Below are positions 1-5,552 of a stretch of 5,552 nt of DNA, in pieces. The notes under the pieces were generated by a model. That model worked only from the letters and a program-made list of their open reading frames with translations, had not been told where the DNA came from and ran no database searches. Position 1 is the stretch's first letter, and each line of letters begins with the position of its first letter. The position numbers and the translations under genes are program-made. This stretch comes from Eubacteriales Family XIII. Incertae Sedis bacterium (GTDB lineage Bacteria > Bacillota > Clostridia > Peptostreptococcales > Anaerovoracaceae): contig JAIRPC010000112.1 of assembly GCA_031257215.1 (NCBI GenBank), forward strand, positions 1 to 5,552, given 5' to 3'.

Positions 1-632
1 CCGTCGCCCGACGGCAGGTTCGCCCCTATGGGCTGGTCCAGCACGTCATGCGGCGGCGTCATCTCGTACCCAGGCGCCTCGTCCGCGACATCCCCAAGCC
101 CTGACTCGGTAGGCTCGCCGTCCCTCACTATCAGCGCGTGCCGATAGCTGACTCCCGGGTAGAGCCGCGCCCTTTCACCGTTCGCGGGATCGCCCGATCC
201 GATTATCCCGTCGAGATATCGAATGATTTCGCCGCCGTCCCCCGTGGGGATGTCCCCCGCCGAGTGGTCGGTGATAATCAATTTCTCGAACGGCACATCC
301 GCTTTGGCTCCCGCGTCTGGCGGCGCGGCGAGCGTCACGAGGTTGACTCGGAAAGACACATCATCTTCGCCCATGTCAACGCCCATGCTGACAGCTTCGA
401 GCGGCGACCTGCCCGTGAGATCCTTCGCGGGGTCGTAGCCGATCACAGCGAGGTTGGCAGCGTCGCTCCCGGGCTTCACGCCGAACGGGATGGTCTGCAC
501 ATGCCCCACCCTGCCGCGCCTCGCCAAATCGCTGATGCGCGGCATCTTCGCCAATTCCAGGGGCGTATTCTCGCCGAACGGCCCGTCAGGCCTGTCGGCC
601 GCCCCATCAGGTACGATTATCAAATACTTCAT
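1..632 (-). CDS. apgM: 2,3-bisphosphoglycerate-independent phosphoglycerate mutase, ApgM type (3' end cut by window)
   Basis: This gene encodes the first 210 residues of a cofactor-independent phosphoglycerate mutase of the archaeal-type ApgM family (alkaline phosphatase superfamily, COG3635). The family interconverts 3- and 2-phosphoglycerate in glycolysis and gluconeogenesis. The N-terminus MKYLIIVPDGAADRP carries the first metal-binding Asp (residue 9). GSDAAN (55-60) holds the presumed phosphate-accepting Ser56. Further family signatures are LTGRSPLEA (72-80), a DHSAGDIPT segment, a YPGVSYRH segment and TPPHD near the cut end. The family is usually about 400 residues, so roughly half is visible. 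The ATG at 632 is preceded by AAGGAG (644-649) with 11 bases between. The gene starts 26 bases after the pgcA stop and is probably cotranscribed with it. Some ApgM-family members were once annotated as homoserine kinases, but the sequence here reads as a standard mutase. Confidence 0.93.
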   Translation of the reverse strand, partial: MKYLIIVPDGAADRPDGPFGENTPLELAKMPRISDLARRGRVGHVQTIPFGVKPGSDAANLAVIGYDPAKDLTGRSPLEAVSMGVDMGEDDVSFRVNLVTLAAPPDAGAKADVPFEKLIITDHSAGDIPTGDGGEIIRYLDGIIGSGDPANGERARLYPGVSYRHALIVRDGEPTESGLGDVADEAPGYEMTPPHDVLDQPIGANLPSGD

Positions 633-658
633 ATCTTGCCAAACTCCTTGTTTTTCTA

Positions 659-2473
659 TTATTGTCTATTAATTCCTATGTCTGCGACGATCTGTTTCAG
701 CCCCGCGAGCGCGGCTTTCGCCTCCGCTTCGCTGCTTCCCTTGGCCGCGTAATATATTTTCAGCTTCGGCTCGGTCCCCGACGGGCGCAGCATTATCCGT
801 CCGCCGCCGGAGATGTCGTACTGCACGACATTGGAGCTTGGCAGCGTCTCGCCTGGCAGATAGTCGGTAACCTTCTCGATGCGAAGCCCCGACGCGCCCG
901 AGCCGCCGCCAGCCGCCCCGGGCTTCACCGCCCGCGCCGTATCCATCGCCGCCTGTATCTCCGCCATCCCCGACTTGCCGGGGCGCACCATCTCGTCCAC
1001 CGCGTCGATGTAATACCCGTACTTTCCATAGATCTCGGCGAGCCTGCCGATCAGCGTCTTGCCCCGCGCCTTGTAATAGCCCGCCATCTCGCAGAGCAGC
1101 AGCGACGTGCCAACACCGTCCTTGTCGCGCACGATCGGGTGGGCGCAGTAGCCACAGCTCTCCTCGAACCCGAATACAAAGCGGGCGTCGCCGCCCTCGG
1201 TTTCTTCGAGCAGGCTGACGCGGTCGCCTATATACTTGAACCCCGTCAGCGTCTTCTCATACGCCACCCCCAGCCCGTCCGCTATCGCGAGCGTGAGAGG
1301 GGTTGACACTATCGTCGTGACCATGACAGGGTTCTTCGGCATGGTGCCAAGCTCTGCGCGGGTTTCCGCTATGTAGTCGAACATGAGCACGCCCACCTGG
1401 TTCCCCGTCAGCTGCACGTAGTCCGCGCCGTCGTACACGGCACAGCCAACGCGGTCGCAGTCAGGGTCGGTGCCTATGAGCAGGTCGGGCGGCGCACCCT
1501 CGGCGGCGTGGCGGCGGCACAGCTCCAACCCAAGCCTGAGCGCCGCTTCCTTCTCGGGGTTCGGCTCGGGGCAGGTCGCGAAATCAGGGTCGGGGTCTCT
1601 CTGCTCAGGCACGGTTTCCACCCTGCCCACGCCGATATCCGCAAGGGCCTTCCTGACGGGGACGCTCCCCGTGCCGTTCAGCGGCGTATACACCACGCTC
1701 AGCTCGCCCGCGGTCCCTTCCCTGAGCGCGGTCCGCTCGCGAACCCTGTCCACGAACATAGGCTCGAACGAGCTTGGAATAATGTTGAAAAGCGGCTCGG
1801 CCTCTGCGGCGGCAGCTACGCGCTCCGCGAGAGCCCCCGCATATTTGTCCGCGACCGTCTTGACGCCGCCCGATATCGGCACGGCGGCGATGCGGCCCGC
1901 CACATCCTTCGCGTCCGCTTCAAGGCATTGGCAGCCCCGCGAGTCGTAAATCTTGTAGCCGTTGTACTGCTTCGGGTTGTGGCTGGCAGTCACTACCACG
2001 CCGCCGACACAGCCCAGCTCGCGCACCGTCCACGACAGCATAGGGGTAGACGACAGCCCTCCGTAGAGGTGGGTTTCAATGCCATTCGCCACGAACACGC
2101 AGGCCGCCTCAAAAGCGAAAACGTCGCTGCACCGCCTGTTGTCATAGGCGATAGCGACGCGGTGAACGGCCTCTGCCGTATTTGTCCCATCGCCATCGCG
2201 GCCACAGGCAACCGCGAGCAAATGCTCCGCGTAGCCCTGCGTGGCGCGCCTCACCACTATCGCGTTCATGCGGTTCGTACCAGCGCCGAGCACGCCGCGC
2301 AGCCCCGCCGTCCCAAATTCCAGCTCCATATAAAAGCGGTCGTCAATCTCGGCCGCCGCGTCCGCGTCGCCGCTCTCCGACCGCTCTTTCAACTCCGCAA
2401 GCTCGGCGCGCAATTCGCTCGGCAATGAATCCATGCCTAGCCATTCGTTCAGTTTGTCAATGCTATTCGCCAT
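659..2473 (-). CDS. pgcA: phosphoglucomutase/phosphomannomutase (alpha-D-phosphohexomutase, PgcA/PGM2-like)
   Basis: A 604-residue cytosolic phosphohexomutase that interconverts hexose 6- and 1-phosphates, supplying glucose 1-phosphate for cell-envelope sugars and glycogen. All four active-site elements are present in order. The catalytic phosphoserine loop TASHNP (162-167, Ser164) comes first, then the Mg-binding loop DPDCDR (336-341). The sugar-specificity loop GFEES (435-439) and the phosphate-binding loop RPSGTEPK (563-570) follow. Length and layout match the PgcA/PGM2 branch; some members of that branch also act on pentose phosphates, so substrate preference is inferred. A Gly/Ser/Ala-rich linker (about 519-529) precedes the C-terminal domain. 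The ATG at 2473 is preferred because TTGGAG lies 5 bases upstream and the protein then begins MANSIDKLNEWL. An in-frame ATG at 2518 would add 15 unconserved-looking residues and has no clear ribosome site. apgM follows directly. Confidence 0.95.
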   Translation of the reverse strand: MANSIDKLNEWLGMDSLPSELRAELAELKERSESGDADAAAEIDDRFYMELEFGTAGLRGVLGAGTNRMNAIVVRRATQGYAEHLLAVACGRDGDGTNTAEAVHRVAIAYDNRRCSDVFAFEAACVFVANGIETHLYGGLSSTPMLSWTVRELGCVGGVVVTASHNPKQYNGYKIYDSRGCQCLEADAKDVAGRIAAVPISGGVKTVADKYAGALAERVAAAAEAEPLFNIIPSSFEPMFVDRVRERTALREGTAGELSVVYTPLNGTGSVPVRKALADIGVGRVETVPEQRDPDPDFATCPEPNPEKEAALRLGLELCRRHAAEGAPPDLLIGTDPDCDRVGCAVYDGADYVQLTGNQVGVLMFDYIAETRAELGTMPKNPVMVTTIVSTPLTLAIADGLGVAYEKTLTGFKYIGDRVSLLEETEGGDARFVFGFEESCGYCAHPIVRDKDGVGTSLLLCEMAGYYKARGKTLIGRLAEIYGKYGYYIDAVDEMVRPGKSGMAEIQAAMDTARAVKPGAAGGGSGASGLRIEKVTDYLPGETLPSSNVVQYDISGGGRIMLRPSGTEPKLKIYYAAKGSSEAEAKAALAGLKQIVADIGINRQ

Positions 2474-2545
2474 GATTTCTCCAATCGGAAAGCTGTTCGC
2501 CACCCTGCACACATACAAACGCCTACATCAGTTCAAGTTACACCT

Positions 2546-2576
2546 ATATTATTATAATATAATTTCGCCCGTTAAG
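2546..2576 (-). promoter_or_regulatory. possible promoter for pgcA-apgM
   Basis: The 98-base gap between rdgB and pgcA (2474-2571) contains a very AT-rich run at 2546-2564 in otherwise GC-rich DNA. On the minus strand it contains TATAAT (2556-2551) and an overlapping TAATAT (2551-2546). TAATAT has TTAACG 18 bases upstream as a partial -35; this overlaps the rdgB stop. TATAAT itself has no good -35 at 16-18 bases. This suggests separate initiation for pgcA-apgM, but the exact hexamers are uncertain. Nothing else is visible in the gap except the pgcA ribosome site. Confidence 0.35.
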
Positions 2577-3336
2577 GCGTAACAAGGATGTTTTGCGAAT
2601 TTTGCGACAGGGCGGCGCAGAGCTTTTCGAGCGCCCGCGCCCTGTGGCTGATCGCGTTTTTCTCTCGCGCGCCCATCTCCGCAAATGTCAGTGCGCCGCC
2701 AGCAGTACGGTATTCGTCCGGCAAAAACACGGGGTCATAACCGAAGCCGCCCTCGCCGCGCGGCGCGTCCGCAATGCGCCCCTCGCACTCGCCGCGAAAA
2801 ACCGAAGCCGCGCCGCCCAGCCCCACCAGGGCGATCGCACAGACAAAGCGAGCCGTGCGCCCCTCCGCAGGAACGCCGCCAAGCTCGCGCAGAAGCCGCG
2901 CCACATTGTCCGAGTCCACCCCGCTGCCGGCATACCGGGCCGAGTAAACCCCGGGTGCGCCGCCAAGCGCATCGACGCAAAGCCCCGAATCATCCGCGAT
3001 AACGGCCTGTATGCTGTGTGAAAAATCGTCATTGCGGCCCACGAGCCGCAATCCACACGCGAATCTGCCAGTAGCTTGCGGGTCAGAGCTCGCAATGCCA
3101 AATTCCGAATCCGTTTTCACATAGTCTGCCTGGCCCCCCGACTGTCCAGCTCCCAGATACCCCGCCAGCGCGCGGGCCTTTATCATGGCGTTCTCCTCGA
3201 ACGTGGCGCCCGTTTCCTCAGGCATCGTGAACCCCCGCGCCGCCTCGCCCGCCGCAATCACCTTGATGCCGAGCGGCGCCAGCACGGCGCTTATCTCGCC
3301 CACCTTATGTGCGTTGTTCGTCGCCAAGACTACCAC
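2572..3336 (-). CDS. rdgB: XTP/dITP diphosphatase (RdgB/HAM1 family) with an in-frame repeat-derived insertion
   Basis: A house-cleaning nucleotide pyrophosphatase that hydrolyses XTP, ITP and dITP to monophosphates and keeps deaminated purines out of DNA and RNA. Family motifs are all present: VLATNNAHKVGEI (3-15), TFEENAMIKARA (45-56), VIADDSG (112-118) with the catalytic acidic pair 115-116, GGAPGVYSARYAG (125-137), GFGYDP (197-202) and ISHR (229-232). At 254 residues it is about 45-50 longer than usual. The excess lies between the helix ending near residue 62 and the ADDSG strand, where relatives have only a few residues. The coding DNA for residues 69-108 is a near copy of the intergenic repeat at 5280-5398. 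The start is GTG (3336), since no upstream in-frame start exists before a stop. A weak GGTGAG overlaps the stop of the DUF47 gene 7 bases away, suggesting translational coupling. Both halves keep all motifs in one frame, so I expect a functional protein; whether the insert is tolerated is inference. Confidence 0.93.
   Translation of the reverse strand: MVVLATNNAHKVGEISAVLAPLGIKVIAAGEAARGFTMPEETGATFEENAMIKARALAGYLGAGQSGGQADYVKTDSEFGIASSDPQATGRFACGLRLVGRNDDFSHSIQAVIADDSGLCVDALGGAPGVYSARYAGSGVDSDNVARLLRELGGVPAEGRTARFVCAIALVGLGGAASVFRGECEGRIADAPRGEGGFGYDPVFLPDEYRTAGGALTFAEMGAREKNAISHRARALEKLCAALSQNSQNILVTP
3014..3130. repeat. palindromic MITE-like element, copy A, in frame inside rdgB
   Basis: A 117-base core that matches 5280-5398 in the same orientation. 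Positions 3014-3081 match 5280-5347 at 63 of 68, and 3091-3130 match 5359-5398 at 36 of 40. Between them is a diverged centre of 9 bases here and 11 in copy B. The ends form an inverted repeat: CTGTGTGAAAA (3014-3024) against TTTTCACATAG (3114-3124), 10 of 11 paired. An 8-bp perfect hairpin ATTGCGGC/GCCGCAAT sits at 3031-3038 and 3045-3052. Weak similarity (CCCG, one extra base, CTGT) continues to about 3145. The core is 39 codons long and has no stop in the rdgB frame. Confidence 0.88.
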
Positions 3337-3343
3337 GCGCCGC

Positions 3344-3988
3344 TCACCCGTGCTTCATCATCACGCTCTCGATAACGTCGGCGGCATCCTCCACCGCGTC
3401 TATGACATCTTCAAGATACACAAAGATATGCGACCACGCCGCGGCCTGGCTGGGCGAAAGCGACTCGTCCGTATAGACGCGGCGCACGGCCTCAATATAG
3501 AGCCTGTCGCCCTCCTCCTCCAAATTGTTTATTGCTATCAATTTTTCCTGGATCGTTTTCTGAGCGCTTTTCGAGGCCTTGAACTCCGGGAACTCGCCCA
3601 TCGCCTCCCTCAGCACGTATATGATCTTTATTATCACGTCCACCACGTCGGCCATGTCCGAACGTATATCGCGGATATCGTACATGTAGAGCCGCAACAG
3701 TATGTCCTCGATGCTGTCCGTGATTTCGTCTATCGCGTCGGCCATCGCAACGACATCCTCGCGCTCGACAGGCAGCTTCGGCTCCTTGCTGAGCGAGCGG
3801 AACATCTGGTGCCGCGCCACGTCGCAGTCATGCTCTATCGCGTGCATCTTCGAGCGGTGCTGCTCCATCAGCGCCGGGTCGTAGCCCGTTATGATCTCTT
3901 TGAGAAAATTCGCGGCGTCGGAGCTGTAACCGCACATCTCCTTGAAGCCCTCGAAATATTTTTCCCCCGACTTACTGTTACCAAACAA
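3344..3988 (-). CDS. DUF47 family (PhoU-like) protein, putative phosphate-transport accessory protein
   Basis: A 214-residue all-helical, acidic cytosolic protein of the DUF47/COG1392 family, distantly related to PhoU. Members often sit beside Pit-type phosphate permeases and are thought to regulate them. Visible features are the N-terminal FGNSKSGEKYFEGF (2-15), the helix HAIEHDCDVARHQMF (49-63) with the E/D-rich metal-binding pattern of PhoU-like proteins, and DAIDEITDSIEDI (84-96). NNLEEEGDRLYIEA (154-167) and a C-terminal acidic helix YLEDVIDAVEDAADVIE (191-207) follow. I start it at TTG 3988, because GGAGGT (3995-4000) lies 7 bases upstream; the in-frame ATG at 4003 overlaps that ribosome site. 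No Pit gene is in the window: its upstream neighbour is an AI-2E-family membrane protein (48-base gap) and rdgB follows after 7 bases. The family call is firm; the partner protein is unknown. Confidence 0.88.
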   Translation of the reverse strand: MFGNSKSGEKYFEGFKEMCGYSSDAANFLKEIITGYDPALMEQHRSKMHAIEHDCDVARHQMFRSLSKEPKLPVEREDVVAMADAIDEITDSIEDILLRLYMYDIRDIRSDMADVVDVIIKIIYVLREAMGEFPEFKASKSAQKTIQEKLIAINNLEEEGDRLYIEAVRRVYTDESLSPSQAAAWSHIFVYLEDVIDAVEDAADVIESVMMKHG

Positions 3989-3994
3989 CCAATT

Positions 3995-4000
3995 ACCTCC
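3995..4000 (-). promoter_or_regulatory. Shine-Dalgarno GGAGGT that decides the DUF47 start
   Basis: On the minus strand, positions 4000-3995 read GGAGGT, the strongest ribosome site in the window. It lies immediately after the ATG at 4003-4001, so that ATG cannot use it. Counting 7 bases from GGAGG leads to a TTG at 3988-3986, giving the family-like N-terminus MFGNSK. Confidence 0.8.
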
Positions 4001-4036
4001 CATGATTACGACTTCTTGATTTTGTGTGCGGTCTGG

Positions 4037-5194
4037 CTATGAGCGTCCCGCCCTGCCGTCCCGCACGGCCCTGAGCTTCGCCGCGAGCTTCGATGGCGGC
4101 TGCTTGCAGACCTCCTCGTAGTCCACCTGGAACACGGTCATGAGGAAAATGAACAGCGGCACGCCGATGAGCAGCCCCCAGAATTTCAGGTACTGTTCCG
4201 CCACGAGCAATATTACGAAAACAAAGCTGATCGGGAGCGCCGTCCTGTGCGCCATCAGCTTCGGGTTCAGTACGTAGGCCTCCACCGCGTGAAGCACGAC
4301 TATCATGACGAGTATCGCGATAACCATAGTGATGCCGCCCGTGTTGAACGCTATAATGGCCAGCGGGATGATGGAAATAATGACGCCCGCCACCGGTATG
4401 AGCCCGAGCGCAAATATCATTACGCCAAGTCCGAGCACGCCGGGCATGCCTATGAAATGCAGGGCGATGGTGGACAGCACCCCGTTGACAAGAGCGATGG
4501 TGACCTGCACCTTCATTACCTTGCCAAAGGTGTGGCAAAAATTGCCGCCGAACTTCATGAAATATTTGTAAATGAACCCTATGCGGCTCTCCGCCACCTT
4601 AGAGCTGAACCGCCCTATGTTGTCGCGTTCAAGCAGGAACAGGAACGAGATGGCGATGGACATGCCGAAATGCAGGAGCATTAGACCCGCGCTGTTGACT
4701 GTGCCGAGAATCGACGTGCCGATCTCCTTGATCGCAGTGTCGATGTAGCTGCTGATATCGAACGTGCCGAGAACCTTTTCCACCTGCGGATCCATCTGCA
4801 GCTGCAGCTTCACCTTGGCGAACTCGAAGTCCGTGAAGGTCCTCGCTATCTCCTGAACCTGCCCGATGATAACTGTGGCGAACCACCACACGAACAGCAC
4901 GATAACGGCGAGCCCCGCGATGTATGCGATCGCCAGCGTAGTGCCGCGCGACACAGGGCGGCCACAAGGAGTGCGAACAATGCCCCGCTCGCGCCCTTTC
5001 TCAAAAGCATTGTCCAAAACTTTCTGGAAATGGTAAAAAACAAACGTCAGGATGAACGTCATAAGGACGAGATCCATCATGAACCAGAACGTAATAAAGA
5101 CAACCGTCAGCACCAGCACCGAAACAACGATTCTCGATACCCGATCCCGGCCGATATGACCATCAATTTCAATTTTTTCGCGATTCTTATCCAT
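4037..5194 (-). CDS. AI-2E family transporter (PerM/TqsA/YtvI-like membrane protein)
   Basis: A 385-residue polytopic inner-membrane protein of the AI-2E transporter superfamily. Members include TqsA (autoinducer-2 export) and Na+/H+-antiporter-like or sporulation-related relatives; the substrate here cannot be read from sequence. Hydrophobic segments occur at about 21-55 (two helices), 86-111, 167-188, 228-248, 250-283 (two), 286-305 and 318-352. The long polar region at about 112-166 is the extracytoplasmic loop typical of the family. The signature IPVAGVIISIIPLAIIAF (266-283) and the following VEAYVLNPKLMAHRTALP (304-321) with GLLIGVPL (340-347) are diagnostic. A basic C-terminal tail ends the protein. 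No ribosome site precedes the ATG at 5194; instead a promoter -10 box ends 7 bases upstream, predicting a leaderless message. The DUF47 gene follows after 48 bases, likely in the same transcript. Confidence 0.92.
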   Translation of the reverse strand: MDKNREKIEIDGHIGRDRVSRIVVSVLVLTVVFITFWFMMDLVLMTFILTFVFYHFQKVLDNAFEKGRERGIVRTPCGRPVSRGTTLAIAYIAGLAVIVLFVWWFATVIIGQVQEIARTFTDFEFAKVKLQLQMDPQVEKVLGTFDISSYIDTAIKEIGTSILGTVNSAGLMLLHFGMSIAISFLFLLERDNIGRFSSKVAESRIGFIYKYFMKFGGNFCHTFGKVMKVQVTIALVNGVLSTIALHFIGMPGVLGLGVMIFALGLIPVAGVIISIIPLAIIAFNTGGITMVIAILVMIVVLHAVEAYVLNPKLMAHRTALPISFVFVILLVAEQYLKFWGLLIGVPLFIFLMTVFQVDYEEVCKQPPSKLAAKLRAVRDGRAGRS

Positions 5195-5200
5195 GATAAT

Positions 5201-5229
5201 ATTATATCACGGGAAGCGCAGGGAGTGAA
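5201..5229 (-). promoter_or_regulatory. sigma70-type promoter for the AI-2E/DUF47/rdgB operon
   Basis: On the minus strand TTCACT (5229-5224, 4 of 6 to TTGACA) is followed by a 17-base spacer and a perfect TATAAT (5206-5201). The spacer ends in TGA, giving an extended -10 (TGnTATAAT). Placing the -10 at -12 to -7 puts +1 at position 5194, the A of the start codon. The promoter lies just downstream of repeat copy B but not inside it. Confidence 0.7.
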
Positions 5230-5260
5230 GCGGTCGTGTGAATCCCGCCTGCGGCAAGAA

Positions 5261-5410
5261 CACAGTTAGAACCGTCAGCCTGTTTGAAAAATCGTCATTG
5301 CGGCCAACGAGCCGCAATCCACACGCGAAGCTACCAGTAGATTGCGGCGGCCGACATCCGCAATGACAAATTCTAAATCTGTTTTCACATAGTCTGCCGT
5401 TCCCGCTGTG
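5261..5410. repeat. palindromic MITE-like element, copy B, intergenic
   Basis: The shared core is 5280-5398; the terminal inverted repeat suggests a longer unit. The left end 5274-5290 pairs with 5382-5398 at 13 of 17. A gapped extension (CACAG 5261-5265 with CTGTG 5406-5410) lengthens it to about 29 bases. Inside, GTCATTGCGG (5294-5303) is a perfect inverted copy of CCGCAATGAC (5358-5367). GCCGCAATC (5311-5319) is a perfect inverted copy of GATTGCGGC (5340-5348). Each arm can also fold locally: ATTGCGGC 5297-5304 with GCCGCAAT 5311-5318, and ATTGCGG 5341-5347 with CCGCAAT 5358-5364. No transposase is present and no target duplication is obvious. The rest of this 221-base gap is a GC-rich stretch (5230-5260) with nothing recognisable, then the promoter. 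Confidence 0.85.
5287..5318 (-). terminator. possible intrinsic terminator formed by the repeat
   Basis: Read on the minus strand, copy B gives ATTGCGGC, a 6-base loop and GCCGCAAT (5318-5297), then GACG and ATTTTT (5292-5287). A GC-rich 8-bp stem and a run of five T suit an intrinsic terminator for the gene ending at 5416. The 5-base gap before the T run makes it weak. The same structure occurs inside rdgB in copy A. Confidence 0.35.
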
Positions 5411-5415
5411 CATTT

Positions 5416-5552
5416 TTATTTGAACAAAGCCATAATACCCGAAACGGCCAGCACTATAAGCACAACAAGTATCCCAAACAGAACAATGAGAATCCACTTT
5501 AGCGTTTTGCAGAAAGTGCCTAAAGCACCAGGCAGCACGTTCTGTAGCAAAT
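5416..5552 (-). CDS. C-terminal end of an unidentified membrane protein (start outside window)
   Basis: The last 44 codons and a TAA stop (5418-5416) of a gene entering from the right edge. The visible residues begin LLQNVLPGALGTFCKTLKW. They are followed by a single strongly hydrophobic stretch (ILIVLFGILVVLIVLAVSGI) and a short basic end MALFK, consistent with a C-terminal membrane helix or tail anchor. This frame is chosen over an overlapping open frame because its composition is that of a real transmembrane segment and it ends in a stop just before the repeat. I do not recognise the family. It is separated from the next gene by repeat copy B, so it is probably a different transcription unit. 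Confidence 0.6.
   Translation of the reverse strand, partial: LLQNVLPGALGTFCKTLKWILIVLFGILVVLIVLAVSGIMALFK

Noticed and set aside
1508..2428. A 306-codon plus-strand open frame opposite pgcA
   Set aside because: It is Arg/His/Ala-rich with no domain features and lies wholly antisense to a convincing phosphohexomutase; a typical shadow in GC-rich DNA.
2474..2518. A 15-residue N-terminal extension of pgcA from ATG 2518
   Set aside because: TTGGAG sits 5 bases before ATG 2473, and the extension would translate through that ribosome site.
2564..2580. CGCC/GGCG inverted repeat at the rdgB stop as a terminator
   Set aside because: The stem has only 4 bp and is followed by mixed A/T rather than a T run; too weak to call.
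3185..4042. A 285-codon plus-strand open frame opposite rdgB and DUF47
   Set aside because: It is antisense to two well-supported genes, with low-complexity His/Arg/Leu composition and no recognisable motif.
3993..4538. A 181-codon minus-strand open frame overlapping the AI-2E gene
   Set aside because: It has His/Arg-rich shadow composition in another frame of a gene with clear membrane topology and family motifs.
5207..5260. GC-rich stretch between copy B and the promoter as a second repeat fragment
   Set aside because: Only a short partial repetition of GAAGCG is visible, with no match elsewhere in the window.
3014..5398. The two repeats as part of a CRISPR array
   Set aside because: There are just two copies, over 2 kb apart, each about 120 bases with internal palindromes and one inside a gene; not a repeat-spacer structure.
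5207..5497. A 96-codon minus-strand open frame spanning repeat copy B
   Set aside because: It runs through the palindromic element and shares a peptide with the rdgB insert only because the DNA is repeated. At its upstream end it overlaps, out of frame, a better membrane-protein C-terminus. There is no ribosome site or family resemblance.

Overview
The window comes from a GC-rich bacterial chromosome. All six recognisable genes lie on the minus strand, so transcription runs from high to low coordinates. Strong Shine-Dalgarno sequences (GGAGGT, AAGGAG, TTGGAG), GTG and TTG starts, and the types of PgcA, DUF47 and AI-2E-family proteins fit a Clostridia-like Firmicute or another anaerobic lineage. 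The sequence does not fix the taxon.

Layout in transcription order: (1) the 3' end of a gene ending in a single membrane helix (5552-5416); (2) a 221-base gap holding a palindromic repeat (copy B, about 5261-5410), then a good sigma70-type promoter (5229-5201); (3) an AI-2E/PerM-family membrane protein (5194-4037), apparently leaderless; (4) a DUF47/PhoU-like protein (3988-3344), best started at a TTG codon; (5) rdgB, the XTP/dITP house-cleaning pyrophosphatase (3336-2572), coupled to DUF47 by a 7-base gap; (6) a 98-base AT-rich gap; (7) pgcA, a phosphoglucomutase/phosphomannomutase (2473-659); (8) apgM, a cofactor-independent phosphoglycerate mutase (632 to the window edge). Genes 3-5 look like one operon. 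Genes 7-8 are a sugar-phosphate pair, 26 bases apart, possibly with their own promoter.

The main discovery is that rdgB carries about 45 extra residues just before its catalytic ADDSG motif. The DNA encoding them is a second copy (copy A, 3014-3130) of the palindromic repeat found between genes at 5280-5398, in the same orientation. The copies agree at about 99 of 108 aligned positions outside a short variable centre. A mobile, MITE-like palindromic element therefore appears to have entered a conserved housekeeping gene in frame without breaking it. This resembles in principle the Rickettsia palindromic elements (RPEs), but the sequence does not obviously belong to them. The element has terminal inverted repeats, nested stem-loops and two stop-free frames on the relevant strand, which would explain how it can be tolerated inside coding sequence.
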